Shown in pieces: positions 1 through 7,704 of a stretch of 64,000 nt of DNA (positions are counted from its first letter, which is position 1; each line of letters starts with the position of its first letter). This DNA is from Acidisoma sp965199065. GTDB lineage: Bacteria; Pseudomonadota; Alphaproteobacteria; Acetobacterales; Acetobacteraceae. The stretch is taken from NCBI RefSeq assembly GCF_965199065.1, contig NZ_CBDAQN010000003.1, positions 1,364,001 through 1,428,000 on the forward strand, in the 5' to 3' direction. The translations under genes and the position numbers were made by a program. The notes under the pieces are model-generated. The model did not search any database, had not been told where the DNA came from, and saw only the letters and a program-made list of their open reading frames with translations.

Positions 1-8
1 CCTCTCCG

Positions 9-1037
9 ATGACACAGCATGGGTTTGCAGTGGTGGGTGCGGGATTGTGGGGCGCTCAGCATGCGCGCGTGCTGTCGACGCTGCCGGAGGCGGATCTCGT
101 TGCCGTCTGCGATGTCGACGCAAGCCGGGCGGAGGCCATGCGCGCTCGGTTCGGCGCCCGCCACGCCTATACAGATCTGACGGAGCTTCTCGCCAACCCC
201 GAGATCGAAGCGGTGACCGTCGCGACGCCGGATTTCGCCCATAGCGCGATCATCCTGGCGGCGCTGGCGGCGGGCAAGCACGTGATGAGCGAGAAACCCC
301 TCGCGACCGATCTTGCCGAGACAGAGCGCGTCGTGGCGGCGTCAAAGCAAAGTGGCCGCGTGCTGATGCTGGACTTCCACAACCGGGTCAGTCCGCCCGT
401 GGCCGCCCTGCGGGAGGCTATCGCGTCAGGAGAACTCGGGCGCGTGATCCACGGCAGCCTGCGCCTCAGCAACACCACCTTCGTTCCGCGTGAAATGCTG
501 AGCTGGGCATCACGGTCTTCAGCGCTGTGGTTCCTCGGCAGCCACGCCGTCGATGCCCTGCGTTTCGTGACCGGCGACGAGGTCGTGCGCGTCCAGGCCG
601 TGCGGCGGGACGGCTACCTCAAAGGCCTTGGCGTCGATACGGCCGACGTTCATCTCGCCATCCTGCAATTGCGTAGCGGCGCGGTCGTGACACTCGAGAA
701 CAGCTGGGTCCTCCCGCCCGACAGCCCGATGGTCTTCGACTTCCGCATGGAGTTGGTGGGCGAGAAGGGCGCCGCCCAGGTCAGCACGGCGGACAACGGC
801 GCCTTTCGTAAATTCAGCGGCGGCGGCCTCCGCACGACGGACCTGTTCGGCTCGGTGCCTGCGGGGCCGGGACGCATCGGCGGCTTTGTCTACGAGGCGA
901 TCGCCCGCTTTATCGATGCGGTCGTGTCGGGCGGCCCGCTCCTCGCCACCGCCGAGGACGGGCTGGCAGCAACGCGCATTCTGGCCGCCATCGAGCAGGC
1001 GGCCGCCACCGGGGCCACGGTTGAGTTGTTGACATGA
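9..1037 (+). CDS. Gfo/Idh/MocA family oxidoreductase
   Basis: A 342-residue protein of the NAD(P)-dependent Gfo/Idh/MocA family, which oxidises or reduces sugar-like hydroxyl groups in the cytoplasm. The N-terminal Rossmann fold has the GAGLWGAQHA nucleotide-binding turn near residue 11, and the family's conserved EKP motif occurs as MSEKPLATD near residue 95. The C-terminal half is the usual alpha/beta substrate domain. The stop overlaps the next start by 4 bases (ATGA), so it heads an operon with the amidohydrolase subunits. Only 8 bases lie upstream in this window, so the promoter and any earlier operon genes are not visible. The substrate cannot be read from the sequence. Confidence 0.9.
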   Translation: MTQHGFAVVGAGLWGAQHARVLSTLPEADLVAVCDVDASRAEAMRARFGARHAYTDLTELLANPEIEAVTVATPDFAHSAIILAALAAGKHVMSEKPLATDLAETERVVAASKQSGRVLMLDFHNRVSPPVAALREAIASGELGRVIHGSLRLSNTTFVPREMLSWASRSSALWFLGSHAVDALRFVTGDEVVRVQAVRRDGYLKGLGVDTADVHLAILQLRSGAVVTLENSWVLPPDSPMVFDFRMELVGEKGAAQVSTADNGAFRKFSGGGLRTTDLFGSVPAGPGRIGGFVYEAIARFIDAVVSGGPLLATAEDGLAATRILAAIEQAAATGATVELLT

Positions 1038-1360
1038 CATACCGCATCGATCCCCAGGCCGACTGGATCTACGTCGAGGAGTTCAGGCGCCAGCCCGTCG
1101 GGCGTCACAGCCCCGGCCTGATGCGGGTGTTGAACACGCTCCGCTACGATCCGACCGGGCGGCAGATCGTGCTGTTCTGCCGCAAACCCTTCGCCGAATG
1201 GCAGATCGCCGAAATGCCCGCCGACCGGCGCGACCCTCTGGTGTTTGAGGACAGTCCCATCTTCACGGATCGGGATGAAGCGGAGTGGGAGGTTTTTCGC
1301 CGACGCTGGCACGCGGCCACCGGTCAGCATATCAACCAGCCCCTCAGGGACCCCGCGTAA
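1034..1360 (+). CDS. N,N-dimethylformamidase-like small subunit
   Basis: A 108-residue protein between the oxidoreductase and the large amidohydrolase. Its stop and the next ATG share a base (TAATG), so the two are translationally coupled. The N,N-dimethylformamidase of Alcaligenes and Paracoccus has an alpha2beta2-type structure, with a small subunit of about 130 residues encoded directly before the large one. From memory, the H-S-P-x-L-x-R-V start, the central FAEWQIAEM block and the DEAEWEVFRRR tail resemble that subunit. The assignment rests on position, size and this partial resemblance. The protein is about 25 residues shorter than the known small subunits, so it may be a diverged version. 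Confidence 0.6.
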   Translation: MTYRIDPQADWIYVEEFRRQPVGRHSPGLMRVLNTLRYDPTGRQIVLFCRKPFAEWQIAEMPADRRDPLVFEDSPIFTDRDEAEWEVFRRRWHAATGQHINQPLRDPA

Positions 1361-3573
1361 TGCTGAAGATCGTCGGCTACCCCGACCGCTACAGCGTCGC
1401 ACCAGGCGAGCCGATCGCCTTCCAGATCTCGCTCGAGGAAGGCGACAGCTACGCCGCCCGGATCGTTCGCGTCGTCAACGGCGACATCAATCCGGCCGGT
1501 CCCGGCCTCGATCTCCCGCACCTGCCGAGCGCAGTCGACGGCCAGTATCAAGGAAGAGTGCGCCGCGCCGATGCGGGGTCATATCTCGTGGTGCAGGATT
1601 TCCCGGCGCTCGGGGGCGACAGCGCGTTCACCTTCCGTGCCATGATCTGGCCGACACTGCTCGCCCGCTCCGGTCAGGTATTGGCAGCGCAATGGGACGC
1701 TGCAACCCAAAGCGGCTTCATGCTGGCGATCGACGATGGACAGCTGACGCTGGTGGTCGGCGATGGATTGGGCTCCGTCAGAGGGGAAACGCTGAGTGCC
1801 CGGATGCTCGACCGCAAATGGTACTACGTGACGCTTACGGTCGATCCCGTTGCCGGCCGTTTCCACCTGGGTCAGACCGCAACGCAGACCGATTTCGGAG
1901 TAAGTGACAGCGGCGATCGCGATGACGCGCTGCCTCTCACGCCCCGCCCTGTTGCAGTGCCATTCTATCTGGCCGGCGCACCTCAGGCGGACGGCACCAT
2001 CGGCGGCCATTTCAACGGTAAGATCGAGGCGCCGGGCTTCTTCGAGGACACCCAAAGCCAAGGTAGCCGGGTCATCGCCTACTGGGATTTCTCGGACGGC
2101 ATCCGCACGACGCGGGCCACCGACAAAGGCCCGTTTCGCCGTCACGGGAGACTGGTCAACTTGCCCGCAAGGGGGATGAAGGGCCAGCGCTGGACCGGCG
2201 AACACCACAGCTGGCAGGCGGCGCCGCACGAATACGCCGCCGTGCATTTCCACGAGGACGACCTGTATGACGCCGGCTGGCCCGCCGACATCGTCTGGAC
2301 GGTGCCCGAGGACGCGAAAAGTGGCGCCTATGCCCTGCATCTGACCTGCGGCGAGACCGGCGCGCAGGCGATGCGGGAAACCTACATTCCCTTCTTCATC
2401 CGCCCTCCCCGGCGTGCCGCGAAAGGCAGCCGGCCGAAGCTCGCCTTCCTGGCGCCCACCTGCTCCTACATGGCCTACGCCAATCACGGCGAGCACATCA
2501 CGGTGCGCGGCGTGGAGCGGCTGATGGGACGGTTGCTGCATTTCGGCCACCAGGACGTCTATCTCTACGACCATCCCGAACTCTGCCACTCGCTGTACGA
2601 CAAGCACGCCGACGGTTCGGGCGTCTGTTATTCGAGCCGCCTGCGGCCCAACATCAACTGCGCGCCGCGCTACCACTCCTGGCTCGGCGGTGACGGCTCA
2701 AGCCTCTACCAGTATAATGCCGACACTCATCTTTTCGGCTGGCTGGCGCATCACAGGTTTGATTACGACATCATCACGGACGAGGACCTGCACCGGGACG
2801 GCTATGCGCTGATCGAGGATTACCAGGTCATCATGACCGGCTCGCATCCGGAGTATCATTCGACCGCGATGTGGGATGCGATGAAGGCGTGGCTCGATCG
2901 CGGCGGGCGGCTCATGTATATGGGCGGCAACGGCTGGTATTGGCGCGTCGCCTTTCACGATGAGTTGCCCGGCGTCATCGAGGTTCGTCGCGCGGAAGAC
3001 GGAATCCGCTCCTGGGAAGCCGAACCCGGCGAATACTACCATTCGTTTTCCGGCGAGTATGGCGGGTTGTGGCGGCGCTGCGGCCGCCCGCCGAACGTCA
3101 TGGCGGGGATCGGCTTCGTCGCCCAGGGCTTTGATGTCTCAACCTACTACCGCCGCGCCCCAGACGCGGACAACCCGCGCGTCAGCTTTATCTTCAACGG
3201 TGTTGCGGATGAGGTCATCGGTGATTTCGGGCTCATCGGCGGTGGTGCGGCGGGGATCGAACTCGACTGCATCAACCGGCTGCTCGGATCGCCGCCGAAC
3301 ATCCTGCGCCTCGCATCCTCGGAGGACCACAGCCCGCTCATGCTGCTGGTCAACGAGGAGTTCACCGCCACGCTGCCGAACCTCGGCGGCGACCAGAACG
3401 AGCGTGTACGGGCCGATCTAAGCTTTTTCGAAACGCCATCCGGCGGCGCGGTGTTCGCGACCGGCTCCATCGCCTGGATCGGGTCGCTGCCCTGGAACGG
3501 TTACGAGAACAACGTCTCCACGATCACGCTCAACACCTTGCGGCGCTTCCTCGACCCTGAGCCCTTCGTCTGA
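1360..3573 (+). CDS. dmfA2: N,N-dimethylformamidase-like large subunit
   Basis: A 737-residue protein that matches the layout of the DMFase large subunit: an N-terminal beta-sandwich/lectin-like part (about residues 1-300), then a catalytic alpha/beta part from KLAFLAPTCSY. DMFase hydrolyses dimethylformamide to dimethylamine and formate at a mononuclear iron held by two Tyr and one Glu, with a His beside the Glu. Here SHPEYH supplies H496 and E498, with Y373 (YMAYANH) and Y424 (VCYSS) as candidate Tyr ligands. The ATG at 1360 was chosen because it couples to the preceding gene; an in-frame start at 1285 would lie inside that gene. The true substrate may be another formamide or amide. Confidence 0.8.
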   Translation: MLKIVGYPDRYSVAPGEPIAFQISLEEGDSYAARIVRVVNGDINPAGPGLDLPHLPSAVDGQYQGRVRRADAGSYLVVQDFPALGGDSAFTFRAMIWPTLLARSGQVLAAQWDAATQSGFMLAIDDGQLTLVVGDGLGSVRGETLSARMLDRKWYYVTLTVDPVAGRFHLGQTATQTDFGVSDSGDRDDALPLTPRPVAVPFYLAGAPQADGTIGGHFNGKIEAPGFFEDTQSQGSRVIAYWDFSDGIRTTRATDKGPFRRHGRLVNLPARGMKGQRWTGEHHSWQAAPHEYAAVHFHEDDLYDAGWPADIVWTVPEDAKSGAYALHLTCGETGAQAMRETYIPFFIRPPRRAAKGSRPKLAFLAPTCSYMAYANHGEHITVRGVERLMGRLLHFGHQDVYLYDHPELCHSLYDKHADGSGVCYSSRLRPNINCAPRYHSWLGGDGSSLYQYNADTHLFGWLAHHRFDYDIITDEDLHRDGYALIEDYQVIMTGSHPEYHSTAMWDAMKAWLDRGGRLMYMGGNGWYWRVAFHDELPGVIEVRRAEDGIRSWEAEPGEYYHSFSGEYGGLWRRCGRPPNVMAGIGFVAQGFDVSTYYRRAPDADNPRVSFIFNGVADEVIGDFGLIGGGAAGIELDCINRLLGSPPNILRLASSEDHSPLMLLVNEEFTATLPNLGGDQNERVRADLSFFETPSGGAVFATGSIAWIGSLPWNGYENNVSTITLNTLRRFLDPEPFV

Positions 3574-3737
3574 GCCGACCCCCCGGGCTCGCGTGACAGC
3601 CGAGCAGGCTTTCGCTTGTAACGGAAACGCTCATGGTGTTCGCCGTGCCATCATGGTGCTGCCCCTCGTTTAACAGGAAACGCGGGGCGCGGCTTGCCCT
3701 GCTGAAGGCGCTCCGAGCGCCGTGATACAATGGCGCC

Positions 3738-4703
3738 ATGAGCATTCCGACCAACCATCCCTTTGATTTCGATCCGACCTACGGGTATGGGCTAGATGCG
3801 CTGCTCGCGATGCGACCGCCGCCGGGCCCGCCCCACTTCGACGAGTTCTGGCGCCTCCGCCATACCCGGGCCCTGACCGTCGATCCGCAGCCGCAGGTCA
3901 GCACCAGCCGGTCCAGCGACGCGAACTGGCACGTCCATGACATCACCTATACCTCGACCGGCGGCTTCCGGATCGGCGGTTGGCTGTTGCTGCCGCGAGG
4001 GGGCCCGGTCACCCGCGGGCTCGTCGTCGGCCACGGCTATGGCGGGCGGGACCAGCCGGACTTCGATATCCCGGTCAAGGACACGGCGGTGCTCTTTCTA
4101 TGTTTTCGCGGGATGTCGCGCAGCAGCCGCCCGCCGATTTCGAGCGACCCCGCATGGCACGTGCTCCACGATATCGACACTCCCGAGCGCTACATCCTGG
4201 GTGGCTGCGTCGAGGATGCCTGGCTCGCCGTCTCTGTGCTGACGCAACTATACCCTTGGCTGGCGCACCGCATCGGCTATGCCGGCACCAGCTTCGGCGG
4301 CGGCATCGGCGCGCTGGCAATCGCCTTCGACAAGCGCATCGACCGGGGCCATCTGGTCGTGCCTACGTTCAGCAACATGCCGGTCTGGCTGACCCTGCCC
4401 ACGGTCGGCAGCGGCGACTCGGTTCAGAACTACCAGAGAACGCACAGGGACGTGCTCAAGACCCTCAGCCTCTTCGATGCGGCGACGGCGGCAACGCGGA
4501 TCGAGGTGCCCATGCTCATGGCGGTTGCCCGCTTCGACCCGGCGGTGGCGCCGCCCTGCCAATTTTCGGTCGCGAATGCGCGCGTCGCGTCGAATCATCA
4601 TAGAACTTTCGTTCTTGACGCGGGGCATTTCGACTATCCTGGAATGGGGGAGCAGCATGCGTTGCTCTCGGAAGAGGTCAGGCGGTTTTTCAGGGCGACA
4701 TGA
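3738..4703 (+). CDS. alpha/beta hydrolase, acetyl xylan esterase (AXE1)-like
   Basis: A 321-residue serine hydrolase resembling the AXE1/cephalosporin-C deacetylase group. The nucleophile elbow is GTSFGGG (near residue 184). The acid residue probably lies in ARFDPAVAPP and the catalytic His in DAGHFDYPG near the C-terminus. The oxyanion-hole region is the VVGHGYGGRDQPD segment. It has no signal peptide, so a cytoplasmic role on a small ester is likely. It follows the amidohydrolase after 164 bases and overlaps the next hydrolase gene by ATGA. The natural ester is unknown. Confidence 0.82.
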   Translation: MSIPTNHPFDFDPTYGYGLDALLAMRPPPGPPHFDEFWRLRHTRALTVDPQPQVSTSRSSDANWHVHDITYTSTGGFRIGGWLLLPRGGPVTRGLVVGHGYGGRDQPDFDIPVKDTAVLFLCFRGMSRSSRPPISSDPAWHVLHDIDTPERYILGGCVEDAWLAVSVLTQLYPWLAHRIGYAGTSFGGGIGALAIAFDKRIDRGHLVVPTFSNMPVWLTLPTVGSGDSVQNYQRTHRDVLKTLSLFDAATAATRIEVPMLMAVARFDPAVAPPCQFSVANARVASNHHRTFVLDAGHFDYPGMGEQHALLSEEVRRFFRAT

Positions 4704-5428
4704 GGCGAGAATACCGGCGCTGGTACAGTCCACGGCTCAATCGTGACATGGAGCTTCTGATCTTCGGCCATGCGGGGGCCAAGGTGCTCATGTTCCCCAC
4801 GCGGGACGGACGCTTCTGGGAATACGAAACGCTCAGCATCGTCGGCAGGCTTGCAGAGAAGGTCGACGCCGGCCAACTGCAGCTTTATTGCGTCGAGGGG
4901 CTGGCGCGCGAAACCTTCTACGACCTCGGGCGTCATCCGGCCGACCGCATCCGCCGGCACGCGGCTTTCGAGGACTACATTCTCCACGAAGTGCTGCCTC
5001 TGATGGCCTGGAACAACTCGCATGACTGCACAATGGCGATGGGCTGCAGCCTCGGTGCGTTCCAGGCTGCCAGCCTCGTGCTCCGCCATCCCCACCTGTT
5101 CCGTAAGCTTGTTGCTTTTTCCGGTCGCTTCGATCTCACGATGAAGGTGGAGTGCTTCGACGACCTCTTCCACGGCTACTACGGCGACGACATCTACTTC
5201 CATACGCCGACGCATTTCCTGCCGGGCCTCGCCGGCGGCTGGCGGCTCGACAAGCTGCGTGAGCTCGACATCGTGCTCGCAGTCGGCGATGCAGATCCGT
5301 TCCTGGACAATAACCGCCACCTCAGCCGCCTCCTTGCCGAGAAGAGTGTGCGCCACCAACTGCACGTCTGGGACGGACGCGCCCATCGCGCCCGCGCTTG
5401 GCGTGAAATGGCGGCCTTGTATGTCTGA
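4700..5428 (+). CDS. esterase-D-like alpha/beta hydrolase
   Basis: A 242-residue member of the putative esterase (PF00756-type) group. The nucleophile elbow is MGCSLGAFQA (near residue 115). The acid is likely in AVGDADPFLDNN and the His in WDGRAHRARAW. The N-terminus MRREYRRWYSPRLNRDMELL is typical of a common proteobacterial esterase family with no assigned substrate. Translation is coupled to the AXE1-like gene by a 4-base overlap, so two hydrolases of different subfamilies are made together. Confidence 0.82.
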   Translation: MRREYRRWYSPRLNRDMELLIFGHAGAKVLMFPTRDGRFWEYETLSIVGRLAEKVDAGQLQLYCVEGLARETFYDLGRHPADRIRRHAAFEDYILHEVLPLMAWNNSHDCTMAMGCSLGAFQAASLVLRHPHLFRKLVAFSGRFDLTMKVECFDDLFHGYYGDDIYFHTPTHFLPGLAGGWRLDKLRELDIVLAVGDADPFLDNNRHLSRLLAEKSVRHQLHVWDGRAHRARAWREMAALYV

Positions 5429-5511
5429 GCCAAGGTAGACTGCCGGCGGCTCGAACCCCGCCGGCCTCGGGGAATATGGTCGCAGTTTGCGGTCACAACC
5501 AAAGGCTTGGC

Positions 5512-7107
5512 ATGCTTACGATTGACTATTCCACCCCCTATCGATCGGCTCGGTCTCCGGTCTTCGGGCGCGATGCGATCGCCACTTCACATCCGCTGGC
5601 CTCGCAGGCGGGCATGGCCATGCTGCTGCGCGGAGGCAACGCCGTGGATGCCGCGGTCGCGGCCGCCATCGCGCTGACGGTCGTCGAACCGAGCGGCTGC
5701 GGCATCGGCAGCGACGCCTTCGCCATCCTCTGGGACGGCCACGACCTGCATGGGCTGAACTCGTCCGGGCGCTCGCCGGCCGCCTGGACGCCTGAGCGCT
5801 TCGCCGGTCGGTCTGTGATGCCGGAACGCGGCTGGGATTCCGTCACGGTGCCAGGCGCGGTCGCGGGCTGGGTCGCTCTCAACCGTCGCTTCGGGCAATT
5901 GCCCCTGGCCGAGGTTGCGGCCCCGGCGATCCGCTTTGCGCGCGAGGGCTTCGCCGTCACGCCTATAGTCGCCGCCCTTTGGGCGCGTGCCGCCGGACTT
6001 CTGCGCGACCAGCCGGGCTTTGCCGAATGCTTCATGCCGGACGGCCGGGCGCCTCGAGCCGGCGAGACCTTCTCGTGCCCCGCGATGGCGGACACGCTCG
6101 AGAGCATTGTGCTTTCGGACGGGGCCTCCTTCTACCACGGAGACCTCGCGGCGCGGATCGCCGAGCATGCCGCACGCCACAACGGGGCGATGACGACAGA
6201 GGATCTCGGCGCGCATCAGGCCGACTGGGTCGGCACCCTGTCGGTGCCTTACGCGGGATGCGTCGTCCACGAGTTGCCGCCGAACGGGCAAGGCATCGCG
6301 ACGCTCATCGGGCTCGGCATCCTGGAGCGACTGGGGCCCGATCATCATCCCGTCGATGATGTGGAGACCGTGCATCGGGCCATCGAGGCGACGAAGCTGG
6401 GAATGGCCGATCTCGAGCATGTCGGTGATCCGGCGACCATGGATGTCTCCGCTGGGAGCCTGCTGGGCAGCGCCTACCTCGCCCGGCGGACGGCGCTTGT
6501 CGATCCGGCGCGGGCGGGCGATCCGGGTCATGGCGCTCCGGGCCCTGGCGGCACCGTCTGCCTGGCCGCGGCCGACCGCGCCGGCCGGATGATTTCCTTC
6601 ATCCAGTCCAACTACATGGGCTTCGGGTCGGGCGTGGTCGTGCCGGGCACCGGCATCAGCCTGCAGAACCGCGGTGCGGGCTTCACGCTGAGTCCGGGGC
6701 ATCCGAACGCTGTCGGCCCTCAAAAACGTCCGTTCCACACGATCATTCCCGGCTTTGCCATGACGCCGGACCGACGGCCGCTCATGGCCTTCGGGCTCAT
6801 GGGCGGCCCGATGCAGGCCCAGGGACATCTGCAACTGGCGCTGCGCATCCTGGCCCATGGGCAGAACCCGCAGGCAGCCGCGGACGCGCCGCGTTGGCGG
6901 ATACTCTCGGGCCGGCGGATCGCCGTAGAACCAGAGATGGATGCGGCGCTCGTCGCGGCGCTACGGCTGCGTGGTCATGAGGTCGTCGTGGAAAAGCCCG
7001 AAGCCCATTTTGCATTCGGGGGCGCGCAGATCATCCTGCGCCAGCCGGACGGTGGATATGTGGCAGGGTCCGACCCCCGTAAGGACGGACAAGCGCTCGG
7101 GTGGTAA
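5512..7107 (+). CDS. gamma-glutamyltransferase family protein
   Basis: A 531-residue Ntn-hydrolase of the gamma-glutamyltranspeptidase family. Precursors in this family cleave themselves so that a Thr becomes the new N-terminus and nucleophile. Here that Thr is T348 in GPGGTVCLAAAD, giving an expected large subunit of about 347 and a small one of about 184 residues. The start at 5512 has AAAGG six bases ahead; an upstream in-frame start at 5476 lacks a clear ribosome site. No obvious signal peptide is present, unlike classical periplasmic Ggt, which suggests a catabolic cytoplasmic enzyme. It ends the first operon. Family members hydrolyse gamma-glutamyl amides; the substrate here is not known. 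Confidence 0.88.
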   Translation: MLTIDYSTPYRSARSPVFGRDAIATSHPLASQAGMAMLLRGGNAVDAAVAAAIALTVVEPSGCGIGSDAFAILWDGHDLHGLNSSGRSPAAWTPERFAGRSVMPERGWDSVTVPGAVAGWVALNRRFGQLPLAEVAAPAIRFAREGFAVTPIVAALWARAAGLLRDQPGFAECFMPDGRAPRAGETFSCPAMADTLESIVLSDGASFYHGDLAARIAEHAARHNGAMTTEDLGAHQADWVGTLSVPYAGCVVHELPPNGQGIATLIGLGILERLGPDHHPVDDVETVHRAIEATKLGMADLEHVGDPATMDVSAGSLLGSAYLARRTALVDPARAGDPGHGAPGPGGTVCLAAADRAGRMISFIQSNYMGFGSGVVVPGTGISLQNRGAGFTLSPGHPNAVGPQKRPFHTIIPGFAMTPDRRPLMAFGLMGGPMQAQGHLQLALRILAHGQNPQAAADAPRWRILSGRRIAVEPEMDAALVAALRLRGHEVVVEKPEAHFAFGGAQIILRQPDGGYVAGSDPRKDGQALGW

Positions 7108-7583
7108 GATAGCTGTCGCGGCGCGGCGCCCGCAGCCGCGCAAATGCTCGCTCATCACTAATCCATATCCATCCGGTTTCGCACCGTTCCCTTTGAATAA
7201 GTGTTCTGCTATCTGTTCGATACGGTCCCGTCTGTCGTGATAGGAAAGCGGAACTTTTATATATGCAGTCCTTTTAACGAAGCATGTCTTGTTCCACGAA
7301 TTGTTTTGATAGGCGTCACCATATCGTGCGCTCGAAACGATACGCTATGTGCTTGATTACGTGCTCGCGCTCGGACTGGCGGATTGTCATGATGGATGAC
7401 CCAAACTGGCCGTTCAAGCGCGGCAACCATTATCGGCGGGTGATCGGTCTTCGCACTCTAGAAAGAAGCGGGGTTATCGGCTAAATGTTTTCGATTGTCC
7501 CAAAAGCCTAGTGGAGCAGTGGTCGATTGCACGTTTGATCGATAGCAGTGAAGGTGTTGCCGTGGCGCGGCAGGAGCAGGATC
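7108..7583. other. gap without a convincing gene
   Basis: This stretch of about 475 bases is visibly less GC-rich than its surroundings. Short ORFs (for example 7284-7484) lack ribosome sites and recognisable protein motifs. It presumably carries the promoter of the rpfC unit, but I could not pick a convincing -35/-10 pair. No inverted terminal repeats or transposase remnant could be recognised. Confidence 0.4.
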
Positions 7584-7700
7584 ATGAGTGAGGGCGCAAG
7601 CGTGCAACGTTACGATGAGGTCGGGCACCTCTCGCCGATAGACGCCCTTGTTCTGGACGTGTTGCGCCACAGCCTTACAACCTGCCTCACGTCTGATTAA
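7584..7700 (+). CDS. 38-residue upstream ORF of rpfC
   Basis: A small ORF reading MSEGASVQRYDEVGHL and ending SLTTCLTSD. It has a strong ribosome site (CAGGAGCAGG, with the AGGA ending 3-4 bases before ATG) and stops at 7700, just 4 bases before the probable rpfC start at 7705, which itself has no ribosome site. This layout fits a leader peptide that couples translation to rpfC. No homologue is recognised. It could also be the tail of a degraded older gene. Confidence 0.45.
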   Translation: MSEGASVQRYDEVGHLSPIDALVLDVLRHSLTTCLTSD

Positions 7701-7704
7701 CGGC

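Noticed and set aside
7284..7484. 66-residue ORF in the gap before rpfC
   Set aside because: No ribosome site, no recognisable motif, Cys/Arg-rich composition.
7108..7583. Possible insertion-sequence relic, suggested by lower GC
   Set aside because: No terminal inverted repeats, target duplication or transposase motif could be found by eye.
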